Positions 35,586 to 48,100 of a DNA stretch of 64,000 bases are shown here, one piece after another (position 1 is the stretch's first letter; the number at the start of each line of letters is the position of its first letter). The notes beneath the pieces are model-generated. The model saw only the letters and a program-made list of their open reading frames with translations, was not told where the DNA came from and searched no databases. This DNA is from Iris pallida (Eukaryota > Streptophyta > Magnoliopsida > Asparagales > Iridaceae): positions 8,611,492 through 8,675,491 of the forward strand of contig JANAVB010033216.1 of assembly GCA_029216955.1 (NCBI GenBank), in the 5' to 3' direction. The position numbers and the translations under genes were made by a program.

Positions 35586-38500
35586 TTAAGAGGCTATTAC
35601 AGATACATCGAATTCTAAATTATTTAGAATTCCAACGAGAGGGGTAATTAGCCCCTCAAATATACGTCTGTTACGCTCCCTCGAGACATGCCAAACTGAT
35701 GTTGCAAGTCGAACTCTGGCCATGCTAGCCCAACCAAGCTCCATACCTCGGCGATCCCTAATCCAAGTGAGGATCCCCCGTATATCTCTAGTCCTGCCAA
35801 CACCTCCCAACGACCTCGTGCATTGCTCTGACTAGATATGCCAAGTCACTAGACACTCAAAAAATAGGTGGCCAATAGATTCAGCCTCCGCTGAACATAG
35901 TACACACTTCAGGTCTGGGATCTGCACCCCAAACCTGATGAGCCTGTCCCTCGTCATCAACCTGCCAAGCAGCAGCTTGTATGCACATAGCTGTATTTTT
36001 TGGGCAATCCTCTTTTCCTAGATAAAATCGAACTCCACAATCCTGTCATGAGGGGTCCTGACCAGATTGTAACAACTCTTGAAGTGGAAGGGACCTTCCC
36101 CACCATCCGCCCCAGGAGCTGCCCAACTCCAGGAATCTGCATGCTGGCTAGCATCAATGGTGATCTGGTGAATCTTCTCTCCAAACTAAGCAGTGTTCCG
36201 ATAGTCCTCAGACCTCCAAATTCTATTCCTGATAATCAGATTGCACTTCAGGCCTCTACTTGCCTCTCTGTCCATCTTTGCACCCAAGGTCTCCATGAGG
36301 GAACCATTACCCATCCACGGGTCGAGCCAAAGATCGGTTTTAGCCCCATCTTTCATGATCTTGCATATAGTGGACTGAAGAACCGATCTGCATCTAAGAA
36401 TAGCCTTAAAAGGAACAGAGAAATTATTATCAATCCTACAGGACCAGAAATTAGTCTGTCTCAAGTATCTGCTAGCCATCCAATCAGCCCAAAGAGAGCC
36501 GCCTTTGATGAACTGCCAAGCCATCTTCACCCCAGAGGCCTCTCTAACCACAAAAAGTGGTCTCAACCCCACTCCTTCTTCCTCCCTAGGTCGACAGAGT
36601 TGCTCCCAGGCTATCGCATGCATACCTCCTCGCTAGATGAAATTGGTGCATATGCACTCCATCTTCCGGATGGTGGCCACTGGAATCTTTATCGACTGCA
36701 ACCAAAATATAGTAATGCCCGAAATGACCGACCTCGCTAGCTCAATGCGACCCCCAAAAGATAGTCCAGCTGCTCGCCAGCCTTCCACTCTCATTTGGGC
36801 AAACTCCACCAGGCTGTAGCAATCTTAATCCCTAGCATAATTTACCATCAAAGGTACCCCAGATACTTAACTGGTAGCTCATATTTCTCCACTTCCAGTG
36901 AAAAATCTCTTTCCTCCTTGAGTGAGCAAGTCGAGCTGAAGTAAACCCTGCTCTTCTCCCTATTCAGCTGAAGCCCAAACAACCGCCTAAACTCCTCCAT
37001 AATATCTGAAAGCGCACGCATCCCCCGCATAAAAGGCTAAAGAAGCACCATGAGATCGTCAGCATAAATCAAGTGGAACACCACCGAATTTACCAGCCTG
37101 AAGAGAGGGACAATCTTCTTACTATGCACCGCCAGGTCCATCAGGCAAGTGAAGTACTCCATCACCAGAGTGAACAGATACGGGAAGAGGGGATCCCCCT
37201 GTCAAAGTCCCCTATTGCTCCTGAATAAACCATAAGGAGTACCCAAGATGAGAACTAAAAAAATGGGGGAGCAGATGCATTCTCTCACCCTCGCTACCCA
37301 CACCTCGTCAAACCCCATGGCTAGCATAAGGTGGCAGAGGAAGTCTCTGTTGATAGTGTCGTACGCTTTCCTCAGATCCAGCTTCACACAGGCCTTCATC
37401 TCCCCTGGCTTGTTGAAATCTTTGACCATCTCATGAGCAAGTAGACTGTACTCAGCAATCGAGCGACCCTCGATGAAAGCCGCCTGATTTTGAGATACCA
37501 GACCCTGTATAATCTCCTCCATGCGCCGACACATAAGGTGGGTAATTATCTTATACAGATAATTACAACATGCAATAGGCCAGAAGTCGACGAGGGATGT
37601 CGTACTCTCTTTTTTCGGGACCAGGGTCAGGAAAGTGTGGTTCAACTCCTTCAGTAACTTTCCTTCCAAGACAAACTCCTGTACCGCCTCCAGAACTGGG
37701 TAATTAAGCACACCCCAGTGTCGCCTAAAGAACCCACTAGAGAAGCCGTCCGGTCCCGGGGACTTAATGGGATCCGCATTCATCACAATAGCCTCCACCT
37801 CCTCCAATCTCACAGGAGCCAACAACAAGCTATTCCCATAAGGCGTCACCAGCCTCTTCGTGACAAGCTCAGGGAATAAGGTGGGATAATCAGTCTGCTG
37901 ATACAAGTCTGAATAAAATCTGACTGCCTCCTCCTGAATCCCCACCGGGTCGCCGACAAGCCTGTCCTCGCCATTGAGAAGCCTAGGTATGCTGTTCTGG
38001 TGCTGTCTGGTCCGGATCATATCGTAGAAGAACCTGGTGCACCGGTCCCCATCCTTGAGCTAGGAACACTTGGCCCTCTGAGCCGCACTGATCTTTTGTT
38101 GGAGCCTCAGGATGTTGACCTCCGAAATTAGGCCGTTCTTCCTAGTCGCCAACTCCTCACTCAACATATCTGCTTATAAAGCTCTCTGAACCTCCCGTAG
38201 CTCGGCCTCCTTATCCTTCAGGGAAGAACGCGGCATCATCTTCAGCCAGTTTCGAATGGCTTTCTTAGCCTGTTTGAGTTTGTGAACCATGCGAAACTGA
38301 GCCGTGCCCTCTTGAGAGTGCTGCAACCCCTCCAAAACCACCTCTTCATAACCAGTAGATAGGTACCAGCTATTGTTGTACCGAAACGACCGAGCCTTCC
38401 AAGTAGGCCTCACCGAGAAGCCTACCCGGATAGGGGAGTGGTCACTGGTCCCTGCCGTAAGCCCCTCCGCCACAGAATTAAGGAAGCAGCGAAACCATTC

Positions 38501-39118
38501 ACTGTTCCCTAGAGCCTTATCAAGCTGACAGGCAATCCTGTTGTGGATCACCTTATTGTGCCAGGTCTATATGTGCCTAGCCCTCTCTAGCCCCCTCAGC
38601 CCCGACAGGAGGAGACACCTCTGGAAGTCGTATAAGATCTGGTCAGGCACCGAACTGCCCCCCACCTTCTCATGCCGGTGCAGCATGGCATTGAAGTCCC
38701 CCATAAGTAGCAAAGGAAGATGCAGATGCTCCGCCATACGTCCTACACGCACAATATCCTCCCACAGGGTCTCACGAAGTCGCCTATCATTGTGTCCATA
38801 GATCGCATCCAGGATGAAGCAGAATCCTCCTTTATTTACAAATGAGATGCCAATAAGTTATTCAGTCTTCAAAACCTGATCCCCCTCCCAACTATCCCTG
38901 TTCTATCGAACCCAGATCCTTGCTATATCACAAAGATCTAGGTTATGAAGATGGGCCCAATTAGTAGGAGTCCTGCGAGATAGCATCGTCGCCCCTCTAA
39001 TCTTCATCTCAAGCAGAATAGAGATGTCACACTTCTCACGCTTCAGTACTCCACCAATCTTCTTCCATCTCCCAAAGGAACACCCTCCACGAATGTTCCA
39101 AGCGAGGACCGACATTAA
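35586..39118 (-). pseudogene. LINE-2 ORF2: endonuclease / reverse transcriptase, many stops
   Basis: From ATG at about 39115: endonuclease WNIRGG, LLEMKIR, MGDFNAM and TSDHSPIR; then RT with PGPDGFSSGFFRRHW, KLDLRKAYD and LIYADDLMVLL (about 37055-37090); then the zf-RVT region and the end DVSVIAS at 35586. Stops include WVR-stop at 38903, RARHI-stop near 38565, RGL-stop near 37200 just before QGDPL, and one after MVLL. Several fit TGG to TAG or CGA to TGA transitions. The YADD motif is retained. It is not translatable as one protein. Confidence 0.85.
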
Positions 39119-40549
39119 TTAATTAATGTGGGGTCCCCCTGGACAATACCTGGACTGACACCCAGGGGAAGTGCCTCGTCCATCAAATCTAGATCCTTCT
39201 CCCTCTCTGAGGTGAGGGCATGGTGAGCCTGAATCCTAGAGAGTATAAAGGTCCAATCCGGATTGGCCTCGGTCTGATCATCTTCCTGTGGATAAGGTGC
39301 ATGCCTCTTCTTACAATATACCTTCTCCACCACATGAACCTTCATACCATCCTGACTTCTACCAAGGGTAGTCATACCCCTGGTCACCATATTTCTCTGG
39401 TGCCTGAACGAAACTATCACGCCCTGTGGACTCTTCTGACTCGTCTGGGTGTCTGTCTCCAGTCTCCTAGCAACCTCCATCATAGTGCCCTCCTCCTCCT
39501 GGCTGCATGCCGTCCCCGCTCCGGGGTTGGAGCTAGGCACCTTCTCCGGCTTCACCATCTCCATCAGCGCTACTGCGGGCCCAGCAGTCTCCTTTCCTCT
39601 AGAAGTGTAGGCACTAGACACGTGGCCAAAACACTTACATAGGGAGCACGTTGGGGGGACCCAATCATATTCTACAGTCTGAGTTAGAACCTCCCCGGAT
39701 GCCACCTCGTATTCTAGAAGGCTCGGAAGCTCTGTCCTAGCCTTTATCTCCATAAATATCCTGGCATACATCAGTCTACTGCGGAAAGCCGTAGCATCAT
39801 CCGCCTTGATCGACCTACCAACCAAACTAGCTAATCTCATGAGTAGGAAAATGCTCCAATATTTTACTGGAATATGAGCCTCCTGTCAAAGGACCAGGGC
39901 CCACCAACCAAACTAGCTAATCACATTTCAACTCCGGAGTCCACTCCTTCAGGATAATGAGCCTCCTGTCAAAGGACCAGGGCCCACCTTGAATAATCCT
40001 GGTTACATCCTCCGTCAGACCGAACTTCACAAAATAGAACCTATTCTCCCTGGAGAAGATCTCCATGCTCCCCTTTGGCCGCCATACCCGCTCTGTATAT
40101 CCCCGTATTTGGCCGTAAAATGGTTTACTCTCTAGCACATACATCACCAGTGTGTTATTCCAGAAGTTTGTTACCTCAGCAATCTCCTCTGCTGGAAAAT
40201 AATCTCGGAGGCCTCTACACACCTTTTTCAGTGGCACATACTCCATCGACGTTGGGCTCTTGGTCTCTGCCGACATACAAACATCCTTTTAAGATTTAGG
40301 ACTCGGCCCGCCTGTGATCGTACGGGCAGAGGCCCCAGGGGACTCCGGACCCTGACTCCCGGCTACCTCCGCAATATCTTTCCCTTTTTCAGCCGCCGTC
40401 GCCTTGGGTCTCCATCCAGTCTCCGTATGTTCCGATCCACACCCCGCTCGTCGGGGTACAGACGGCCTAGTTCCGTTCCTACCATGCCTCGTCCGACCCA
40501 TAACTTGGGTCAGGACCCCTCTTCTCCTTCCAGGGTGACGCCTCGTCAC
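39115..40549 (-). pseudogene. LINE-2 ORF1: gag-like protein, rearranged
   Basis: Blocks in order are a basic N-terminal piece (40289-40549, GWRPKATAAEKGKD), DUF4283 (39917-40276, FWNNTLVMYVLESKPFYGQIRGY to LIILKEWTPELKCD), and the C-terminal part (39115-39840) with a zinc knuckle CSLCKCFGHVSSAY whose last Cys is Tyr. Between the last two blocks a local rearrangement has replaced about 25 codons of the domain. The ORF ends GIVQGDPTLIN with TAA overlapping the ORF2 ATG (TAATG). The Gly-rich start lies at about 40574-41011. Confidence 0.8.
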
Positions 40550-41088
40550 CCTCGTCCAGCCTCCATCCTCGTCCTATCCATCTCGAGATCCAGAGCCAGA
40601 TAAAAATTCTAACATCGTAGCATTGTTGACACCCAAAGGGCTAAACTTTGACCCACCACCTTGGGTGGGTCCGCCCGACCCACCCCGTTCCGCACCCGCA
40701 CCCCCTGCCATGCCTTCCGTCGTCGTGACAGCAGCCGCCGCCGCCTTTAGGGCTGTCTGGCCCTCCGCCTCCACGTGGGGAGGGTCACCTGTCCCCCCCG
40801 ACGACATCCCCGGCCCCCTCCCGCCTGGGGAGGCCGCCGACGACACATGGGGGGTCCGCCCGACCCCCCAGCCCATTCGCCCGGCCCCTCCGGCATGAGG
40901 AGTCGTCGCCGCCGCCGAGGGGGTGCCGCTCGCCCCCCTTCCTCGTTGGCTTCCTCCTCCCCCCCCCCCCCCCCCCCGGCGAGCGGGTCCGGGGGCCGTG
41001 GTGGGGGGCACGATCGTCGTTAGGGATAAAGCCCTAGCAGAACTCGGGGAGTCGTTCGCGAGCGTCGAGCCTTATATATATATTGCTT

Positions 41089-42960
41089 GTGAATTGGAGT
41101 GTACATCGGTGTTGAATGTTCCACGGTAAGCAAGCTTTGGTAAGAATTTCTAATTCAATCTTCTTTATTGTTCATATTAATTGTGTGTATGCCGGTGTAG
41201 AGTGTTCCACTGAGGGTCCGGTGGACCCAGAAAATTGAATGGAGGATTTTTTTGGGTCTATTTATAAACTGTGAAAGAGTCCCAAATACAAAGAGGATTC
41301 TACCGAAATTTTTATGAATTCCAGGGGAGCCATTTTTGGAAATCCCAAAAATTGGTAAAACCTTAATTCAAGTTATTATAGTTTGATTTCAAGGTTTTTG
41401 GGCTAAACATTAAAATTCTTAGATTCGAGATTTAGACTATAGGGCACGTAGGACACAACTGCACGTGCACAAAGTTTAACGGAAATCTCAATAACTTCTT
41501 GTTACGGATAAAGGAATACAATTTCCATGATATTGGAACACTTCCTACCAATGAAATATCATCGTATAAGCATGATGTCATGAACACACGAAAATAGATA
41601 CATGATTGGTTTTCTAATCAACTTAAGTAGGTGTGATTAGCTACGAATTGTTTGTGAATTTATAAAATTGCATTGGGGATGGAAAGAACATTTGGATCAC
41701 ACCGTACAAACTATTTGCAATAAATACTTGTTAAAAACTAATAAACAGTGACCGACATCAGTAAGGCCATACGATGATTGAGGTGAGACTCTGCACTTGA
41801 TAGAATTCTTGAGATCAACTCAAGTAAATCCGACACTGGTTATAATTTCAATAATTACCACATTTATGTGAAATTATGGAAATAAAAGATGATACATTGA
41901 TATCACAACACTTGAAAACTCTGGACTCTTGTGGGACTATAATCTAAGCATGGTCCATCCAAAAAATTTATCTGACCTTGGGTTTAAGGAATTATTGTCG
42001 AGACGGTAGACGATATTGTGATCCAGTATGTTCTCTAAATTGTATTTGTATAGTGTTTGTGATTATGATTTTGACACCAAGTAGAATATGATTTTTTTAT
42101 AGTAATAAAATCTCATATTTCAAGTTAATGATATAAATTAATCGCAAGTATTTTAGTTTCTAAATTAGCTCTTTCTTTTTATTTCAGACATGTACATTTT
42201 TCTAGAAACTCCAGTATCATTTTCATTTTATTACTCGTTCTTAAATAAGGACTTGATGGCCGTTTTGACGAATAGTATTGTTCACTAGGAGAAGATGATG
42301 ATTCTGAATATTATGTAAATTAAACGTTTTGTGAAACTCTTGGCTTCGACTTGTATAATAAGTATATGGGTAGAATGTATTGTATTATATTACAGTTTGT
42401 GTTATGTTACCTAAATGTCCTGTACTCTCTCCTAGAACTTCCAGGCAATACGAATACGCTACTATGGTGCATAGCCTGGGGGTGTATTTGCATATTCGGA
42501 TCTCCGTATTCTGGAAACGGGACATGACAATTGACATGCAAATCGAAAGCCAACATAACAAATTTTGTTCTAGTATTAGGCCAACTACACATGTTTAACC
42601 AGTATAATCTAGAAGACTCGTGCAAGCATTTACGCTGAACTTAGCTAGATCGTTAAGATAAGAAAGATAAAAATATGGATAATGTACTTATGAAAAGTAT
42701 TTACAACCGACAAAATACCTAGTCCTTCTCAAGAATTTTTGTAGATGTAAGGTATCTTCCAAGAAGATTTCAAGGAATATCTAAGAGGAACATTCCAACA
42801 ATCTTTTCAAAGAGTGCATACAATGTCAAAGTATTTTGGAGGCTTTTCTCAAGTAACCTCCTAGCTTGATTGCCTGGGTAGAACAAAAAATCTTGTACGT
42901 TACATATTGTCCCTCTCAGTCCATGCTCTAGTTTCATTCGTGACAATGAGTGTCAATTAC
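41089..42960. other. AT-rich stretch with no recognised gene
   Basis: No transposon end, LTR or family-matching ORF was recognised. Short open frames (42380-42598 and its antisense) have no known motif. Confidence 0.4.
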
Positions 42961-42999
42961 ATAGGCGGTACAAATTTGCACATAGTCCTATTTTAAAAC

Positions 43000-43235
43000 C
43001 AGAGTTCATCGACTGTTTCTCCATGCAGGTGGAAGAGGTCGTCACTGTAACCATCATTCATCTTGGCATTCAGGCTAGCAACAAAATCATACTTAAATTT
43101 AACACCACAGTAGTTGAGGAACATAGTGTTACGTAGTATCCCTCAACCCAGCGGCTCCTTTCGTCGCGCCTGGTCCAGTAGTTAGTCACAGACCCGCACG
43201 CTCTTCATCCCGACATAGTCCATATTCTTGCTGGT
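43000..43235 (-). pseudogene. Unidentified host coding remnant
   Basis: Two overlapping minus-strand frames read like real protein. One has WTRRDERSRWVEGYYVT. After a frame change, the other has FLNYCGVKFKYDFVAS and LNAKMNDGYSDDLFHLHG. Together they suggest one exon broken by an early stop (near 43185) and a frameshift near 43130. I do not recognise the family. It is on the strand and side expected for a downstream exon of the gene split at 44130-51404, but that link is inference. Confidence 0.35.
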
Positions 43236-43599
43236 TACAAGAAAATCGTACAAGCTTCTTACAAGTTTAAATTACAATATGGCGATTATAACAACTCGTA
43301 AATACAAAGATTACATTCTGGTAAAAAAAATTATGGAAGATGCAATAAAGTTGCTACAACTTTTAGAACAGACAAGAAAAACTTGTTGAGGTGATGACAA
43401 TCACTGTTGCTTAAAGTAAAATTTGGACATTTTTTATCGATATGCTTCCAACAAGCAGCAAGTTAAAAGAGTTTAACTTCTAGAACGATTTTTTTTCACC
43501 CTCGAAAGATGTACAACGATAGGACATGACTTCGTCGCTGCTACTGCTACTGCAAACTCTCATCTCGTTGCATATACTATCTTGTGTTCTATATCCCAA

Positions 43600-43713
43600 A
43601 TAAAAAAAATTATGAGAATACATAGGGAAGCCAAGACCCCTAGCAGCTATAACCATCCATGATGGTAGTGGACGGATATCAAGGGAATAACTCTCTACTG
43701 ATTGGACTGTCAT
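43600..43713 (-). other. Possible coding remnant, unidentified
   Basis: A minus-strand frame (MTVQSVESYSLDIRPLPSW then MVIAARGLGFP) looks protein-like and ends in low-complexity sequence. There are no flanking splice sites I would defend. It could be part of the same host gene as 43000-43235. Confidence 0.25.
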
Positions 43714-44132
43714 AACAGTAACTTCCCAGTAAGTGGACAGTTACGAAGCTAATACTACCACACTGGAACAACAGCCACGCTGGAACGCAGGTCATGCATT
43801 GACGCTGGTCTTGTAGGAATGCTGGTCACGTAGAAACGCGCACAAAGTGTACCATTAAAGTGTCACTTTACGCCCTTCTCTCGAGTCCGAGTCGTTGGGC
43901 CTAGCTCCAAAGGTAAAGCAATTATTTCTTGAGGATTTGAACATTACCCTCTAGTAATACACTCCACCGTACCAAGCATATATATGGACTACAATTCTCA
44001 TGTATACATAACAATAAAAGATGAATTTTATATTAAAATACACAGTTGTAATTTGTCACGTAAATAATGGATGGCCGATTTCTAGAGAACAAATTCAAAT
44101 AAACCTGTTGCCAACGTACTCGCCAATGTAGC

Positions 44133-44178
44133 TGGCACTCACGTAGATCCTGTTGTGTTAGCTACGCTGACGCCGGTC
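44133..44178 (-). pseudogene. Downstream half of a host exon split by the Copia element
   Basis: On the minus strand this continues the frame of 51322-51404 across the Copia insertion. The joined frame reads VTLVTLAVENM, then TGVSVANTTGS, and ends at a GTGAGT donor (about 44133-44138). The TSD bases ATGTT occur once in the joined sequence. The product is unknown. Confidence 0.5.
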
Positions 44179-44183
44179 ATGTT
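44179..44183. other. Target-site duplication of the Copia element (left)
   Basis: ATGTT, repeated at 51317-51321. It also fixes the 5' LTR start at 44184. Confidence 0.8.
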
Positions 44184-45159
44184 TTTTGGGTTTTGGCCTT
44201 TTTTGTTTTGGAACTTTAGTCCCACATCGGCTAGGCCAAATGAGTTGTATCTCTATATATTAGCTATGCTATTTTAGAGATGCACATGTGGTGTGGAGGT
44301 GCACATGGGTGTGCCATGTGGGTTATTTTTCTATTGGAAAAAAGGCTAAATCAACAATTGAAAGCATTCATGCTTTTTGCTCTTGGAAAATTTATTTCCA
44401 TTGGAGCTAAGTCCCGTAGGGGCTTAGCGACTCGGACACGAACTCATGGGCTCATAAGGCGTAATGTGGCATTATGTTGGCGCACTTTGCACTTAGCACG
44501 TCAGCATAGTGTGCATAGTGTGCTTAAGTTGCGCTCGAGCCACATGCGCTGCCAATTGAGCAGTTACAGCATGTTCGAGACGGTTTCTTCCCATATCCCG
44601 AACATGTTGCTAACTGGGCGGTTACAGAGCGAGGCTATATAAGCTTCTCTACTCTCTCTCTCTCTCTCTCTCTCAAATAACAAGTTCAGAATTCTCATAA
44701 GGCAGAAGTGTTTTTTAGCACCATTCTTTACGTGTTTCCACAGAGTTTGAGAGTGAAGAGAAGCAGTACGTCAGCGCCACTTAGTGCAGGAGTTCGTACG
44801 CCTTCCAAGGAGTCAGAAGAGCAGAGTGTTCCTAAGTTCTCCGTCAAACTTGCTGGTTCTTGGAAGCTGTTCGTATGGGACTAATTAAGCTTTGAGCAAC
44901 GGTGATCATTCACCCCAGCATGCCATCTTCCATATTTCGTCCGTCATCGCTGCTGCTGTTAGCATTTTGATTCGTACCTTCTGTTTAGAAGTGCTACTGT
45001 CATTTATTACTATTACGAAATCTTTTTAGATTATCGTAATCCAGAATCCTCCTACGATCTCTGTTGTGCACCTTCTTTGAGGCGTTGCGTTGAAACATTA
45101 TTTTTACAATTGTTTCATTTTTTCAGTTTTCTATCGAAAATTGTGTCCCGGCAGTAACA
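44184..45159 (+). repeat. Copia 5' LTR
   Basis: It is collinear with 50106-51316 and ends CGGCAGTAACA. It contains AGTCCCACATCGG, TATATAAG (44636-44643), a (CT)n tract (44647-44674) and the R/U5 region. Compared with the 3' LTR it lacks about 230 bases of GCGC-rich sequence near 44535. Confidence 0.9.
44636..44643 (+). promoter_or_regulatory. TATA box of the Copia 5' LTR
   Basis: TATATAAG, conserved at 50805-50812 in the 3' LTR, sits just before the CT-repeat leader. Confidence 0.7.
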
Positions 45160-45181
45160 ATCTCAAAGCTTAATTGATACG

Positions 45182-48100
45182 ATGGAAAACTTTCGTTCTT
45201 TGCTAATCAATCCTAACTTCTCTGAGTTAGAACAATTTGATGGTGAGCACTATCAAATCTGGAAAAAAAAGTTTTTCTCAATCTTCAGTTCTCTGATGTT
45301 GATCACGTGCTGATTGAGGAGGAACCTACTATTCCAGAAACTGGATCTGCAGCCGCAATCGCTACGGCTGCTAAGAACCAGAACAAGTAGAGAAGGGACA
45401 ATAGCATTTACAGACTTATGATCCTAAATGTTGTGGAAGATTTTCTTGCCGAATCTTATTCAAAGAAGACTGTTGCCAGAGAGATTTTGGAGTCTCTAGA
45501 GAAACTTTATGACGAAGATAAGAACCAGAGCAAGATATTTCTTGTTGAGAAATATCACAAGTGGTTCTTTGAAGATGAAAAGCCAATGCTGTCGCAGGTG
45601 AAGGAGTTCCTGAAGCTGCGACAGAAGTTGGAGGATGAGGCAATGCCCCTTACCGAAAAGTTTGTGGTTGGTGGGATTGTCTCTAAGCTTCCTACTGGGT
45701 GGAGCAAGTTCTACGCAAACATGCATAGGAAGAAGTTGGAGATTACTCTCGAAGATCTCCTACAGAAAATGTATGTTGAGGACCAGATGCGGGCTCAACT
45801 GAAAGTGGACGCACTGTCAAAGCAATTGGCTAACGCCAATATGGTTCATACCAGGGAACCAAGGGGAAAGCAGGCGGCTTCCCACAGCAATAAGAAGGAC
45901 CCTGACAATCTGAAAGTCAAGGGGACTTCCTTCAAGCAAAAGAAGCCAAAGTCCCATTTGGCTTGCTTCAAGTGTGGCAAAAAGGGCCACTTCAAAAGTG
46001 AATACAAATCCAAGGCCAAGCAATCAGAGCAAGGTGAGCCTAGTAAGGTCTCAATGATCACTAATGTTGTTGCTATGATTGCGCAGGTCACTGCGGTTGG
46101 GGCTGATTCTGACTGGTGGATAGACACTGGCGCCACTTGCTATGTCCGTTCCAGCAAGGAGTAGTTCACCACCTACACACCTACTTCTGAAGTGGTTGTT
46201 GTGGCAAACCAGGCACAAGCTGAAGTTCTCAGGGTCGGGACGGTGGTGTTGAAGCTGACTTCTGGCAAGACTCTGACGCTTCAAGGCGTGAAGCATGTAC
46301 CTGTTATTGCCAAGAACCTGATCTCGGGAGGCCTACTCTGTAATGTATGCCTCAGGATGGACATCAATGCTGGCTAGATGGTAATGTCTATTAAGGAAAC
46401 ATATTTTGGAAAAGCTTTTTATACCGAAGGAATGTTCAAAATTCAGCTTGTAAATCAGTCCAATGTAATTAATGCAATCCCTCCTTCTGCTTATACTCTT
46501 GAGTTGTGGCATAATAGGCTAGGACATGTTCATTGTAAACGAATAAACAAAATGTCTAGTCTAGGACTTATCTCCAAGTGTGGGGGTAAGGTAGATAAAT
46601 GTGAAGTTTGTGCTCAAATGTAGATCACAAGGAGACCCTTTCCTCGGGTTTATCGAAGTACAGATCTTCTGGAGTTGGTACACTCCGATATCTGTGACTT
46701 CAAATAATTCTCTACAAAGGCTGGGATGAAGTATTTCACAACCTTCATCGATGACTTCTCAAAGTATGCGTTCGTCTACTTGCTGAGCGGCAGACTTGAC
46801 AACAACTCAAAAGAATAAGAAGTGATCGAGGTAGGGAGTACAGGTCTCATGAATTCGTATGTTCTGCAAAGAACATAGAATTGTCAATGAGACTATGGCT
46901 CCGTACTCTCCTCAATCAAATGGAGTAACAGAGCGAAAGAACAAAATGTTAACAGAAATGATTAACTCAATGTTGTTGACTACGGGTCTTCCAAAGTGCT
47001 ACTGGGGAGAAGCTGCATTGATGGCCACTTTTATTCTAAATATAGTACCTCATGCAACTTCAGACATTACTCCTCATGAACTCTGGTTCAAGGTCAGACC
47101 TAACTTGAATATCATTCGAGTATGGGGGTGTCTGGCATATGTCAAGGTTCCAGATCTGAAGATTCAGAAGCTTGGGATAAGGATTACAAAGACGATCTTC
47201 TTGGGGTATGTCGAGAAGAGTGATGCTCGAAGATTTCTTGATATTGAGTCAAATCATATCATTAAATATCGCGACGCAGAATATTTTGAAGACAAATTTG
47301 TAAGGCACAAGAATATTGTTCTTGCGGATATACCGGAGAACAATGAGGGTGCGCAAGAAACTAAAGTTTTCAATGAAGAAGTAGTCCAAGAAGATGTTGT
47401 TGAAACAACAGTTGAACCAGAACTCGCTGATCCGTCAGCGAAACGTGAGAAGAGGCCGAAGGACTTCGAAAATGACTTTGTCACCTATCATGTGGAAGCA
47501 GATCCGCTTACTTATAATGAGGCGATGAAGATCAGAGACACAGTTTTCTGGAAGGAGACGATTGACAATAAAATTGATTCCATTACCTCAAATAACACTT
47601 GGGTATTGGTTGATCTTCCTGAAGGAGCGAAACCCATCGGATGCAAATGGATCTTCAAGAAGAAGATGAAAGCAGACGGAACTATTGACAAGTTCAAGGC
47701 TAGGTTGGTAGTTAAGGATTTTTCTCAGAAGCAGGAGATTGACTACTTTGACACGTATGCTCCAGTAGCCCGGATGACCACCGTCAGAATGTTGATTGCT
47801 CTTGCAGCAATACATAAGATGGTGATACATCAGATGGATGTGAAAACGGTTTTCCTAAATGACGAGCTGACCGAAGAGATTTACATGCAACAGCCAGAGG
47901 GATTTGTCGTCAAGGGTCTTGAAGACAAAGTCTGCAAGTTAGTAAAATTCTTGTACAGTCTTAAACAGGCTCCCAAGATGTGGCATGAAAAATTTGACAA
48001 GGTTATAAGGTCAAATGGCTACATGGTCAGCGAGACGGACAAGTGTGTTTACACGAAGTTTACTGATGGAAGAGGTGTGATCGTTTGTCCGTACATGGAC

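Larger units (their letters stand above)
35505..41075 (-). mobile_element. LINE-2: full-length but decayed relative of LINE-1
   Basis: It has the same layout as LINE-1: G-rich 5' region, ORF1, ORF2, short 3' UTR, AT tail. ORF1 and ORF2 carry several stops and indels, so it is older. The right end is approximate; a short TATATATATATT tract follows at 41076-41088. It serves as the in-window reference for finding the frameshifts in LINE-1. Confidence 0.85.

Noticed and set aside
44179..44183. 5' LTR of the Copia starting at TGTTTTTT (44180)
   Set aside because: That start gives no target-site duplication. Starting at 44184 gives ATGTT on both sides and aligns TTTTGGG with TGTTGGG of the 3' LTR.
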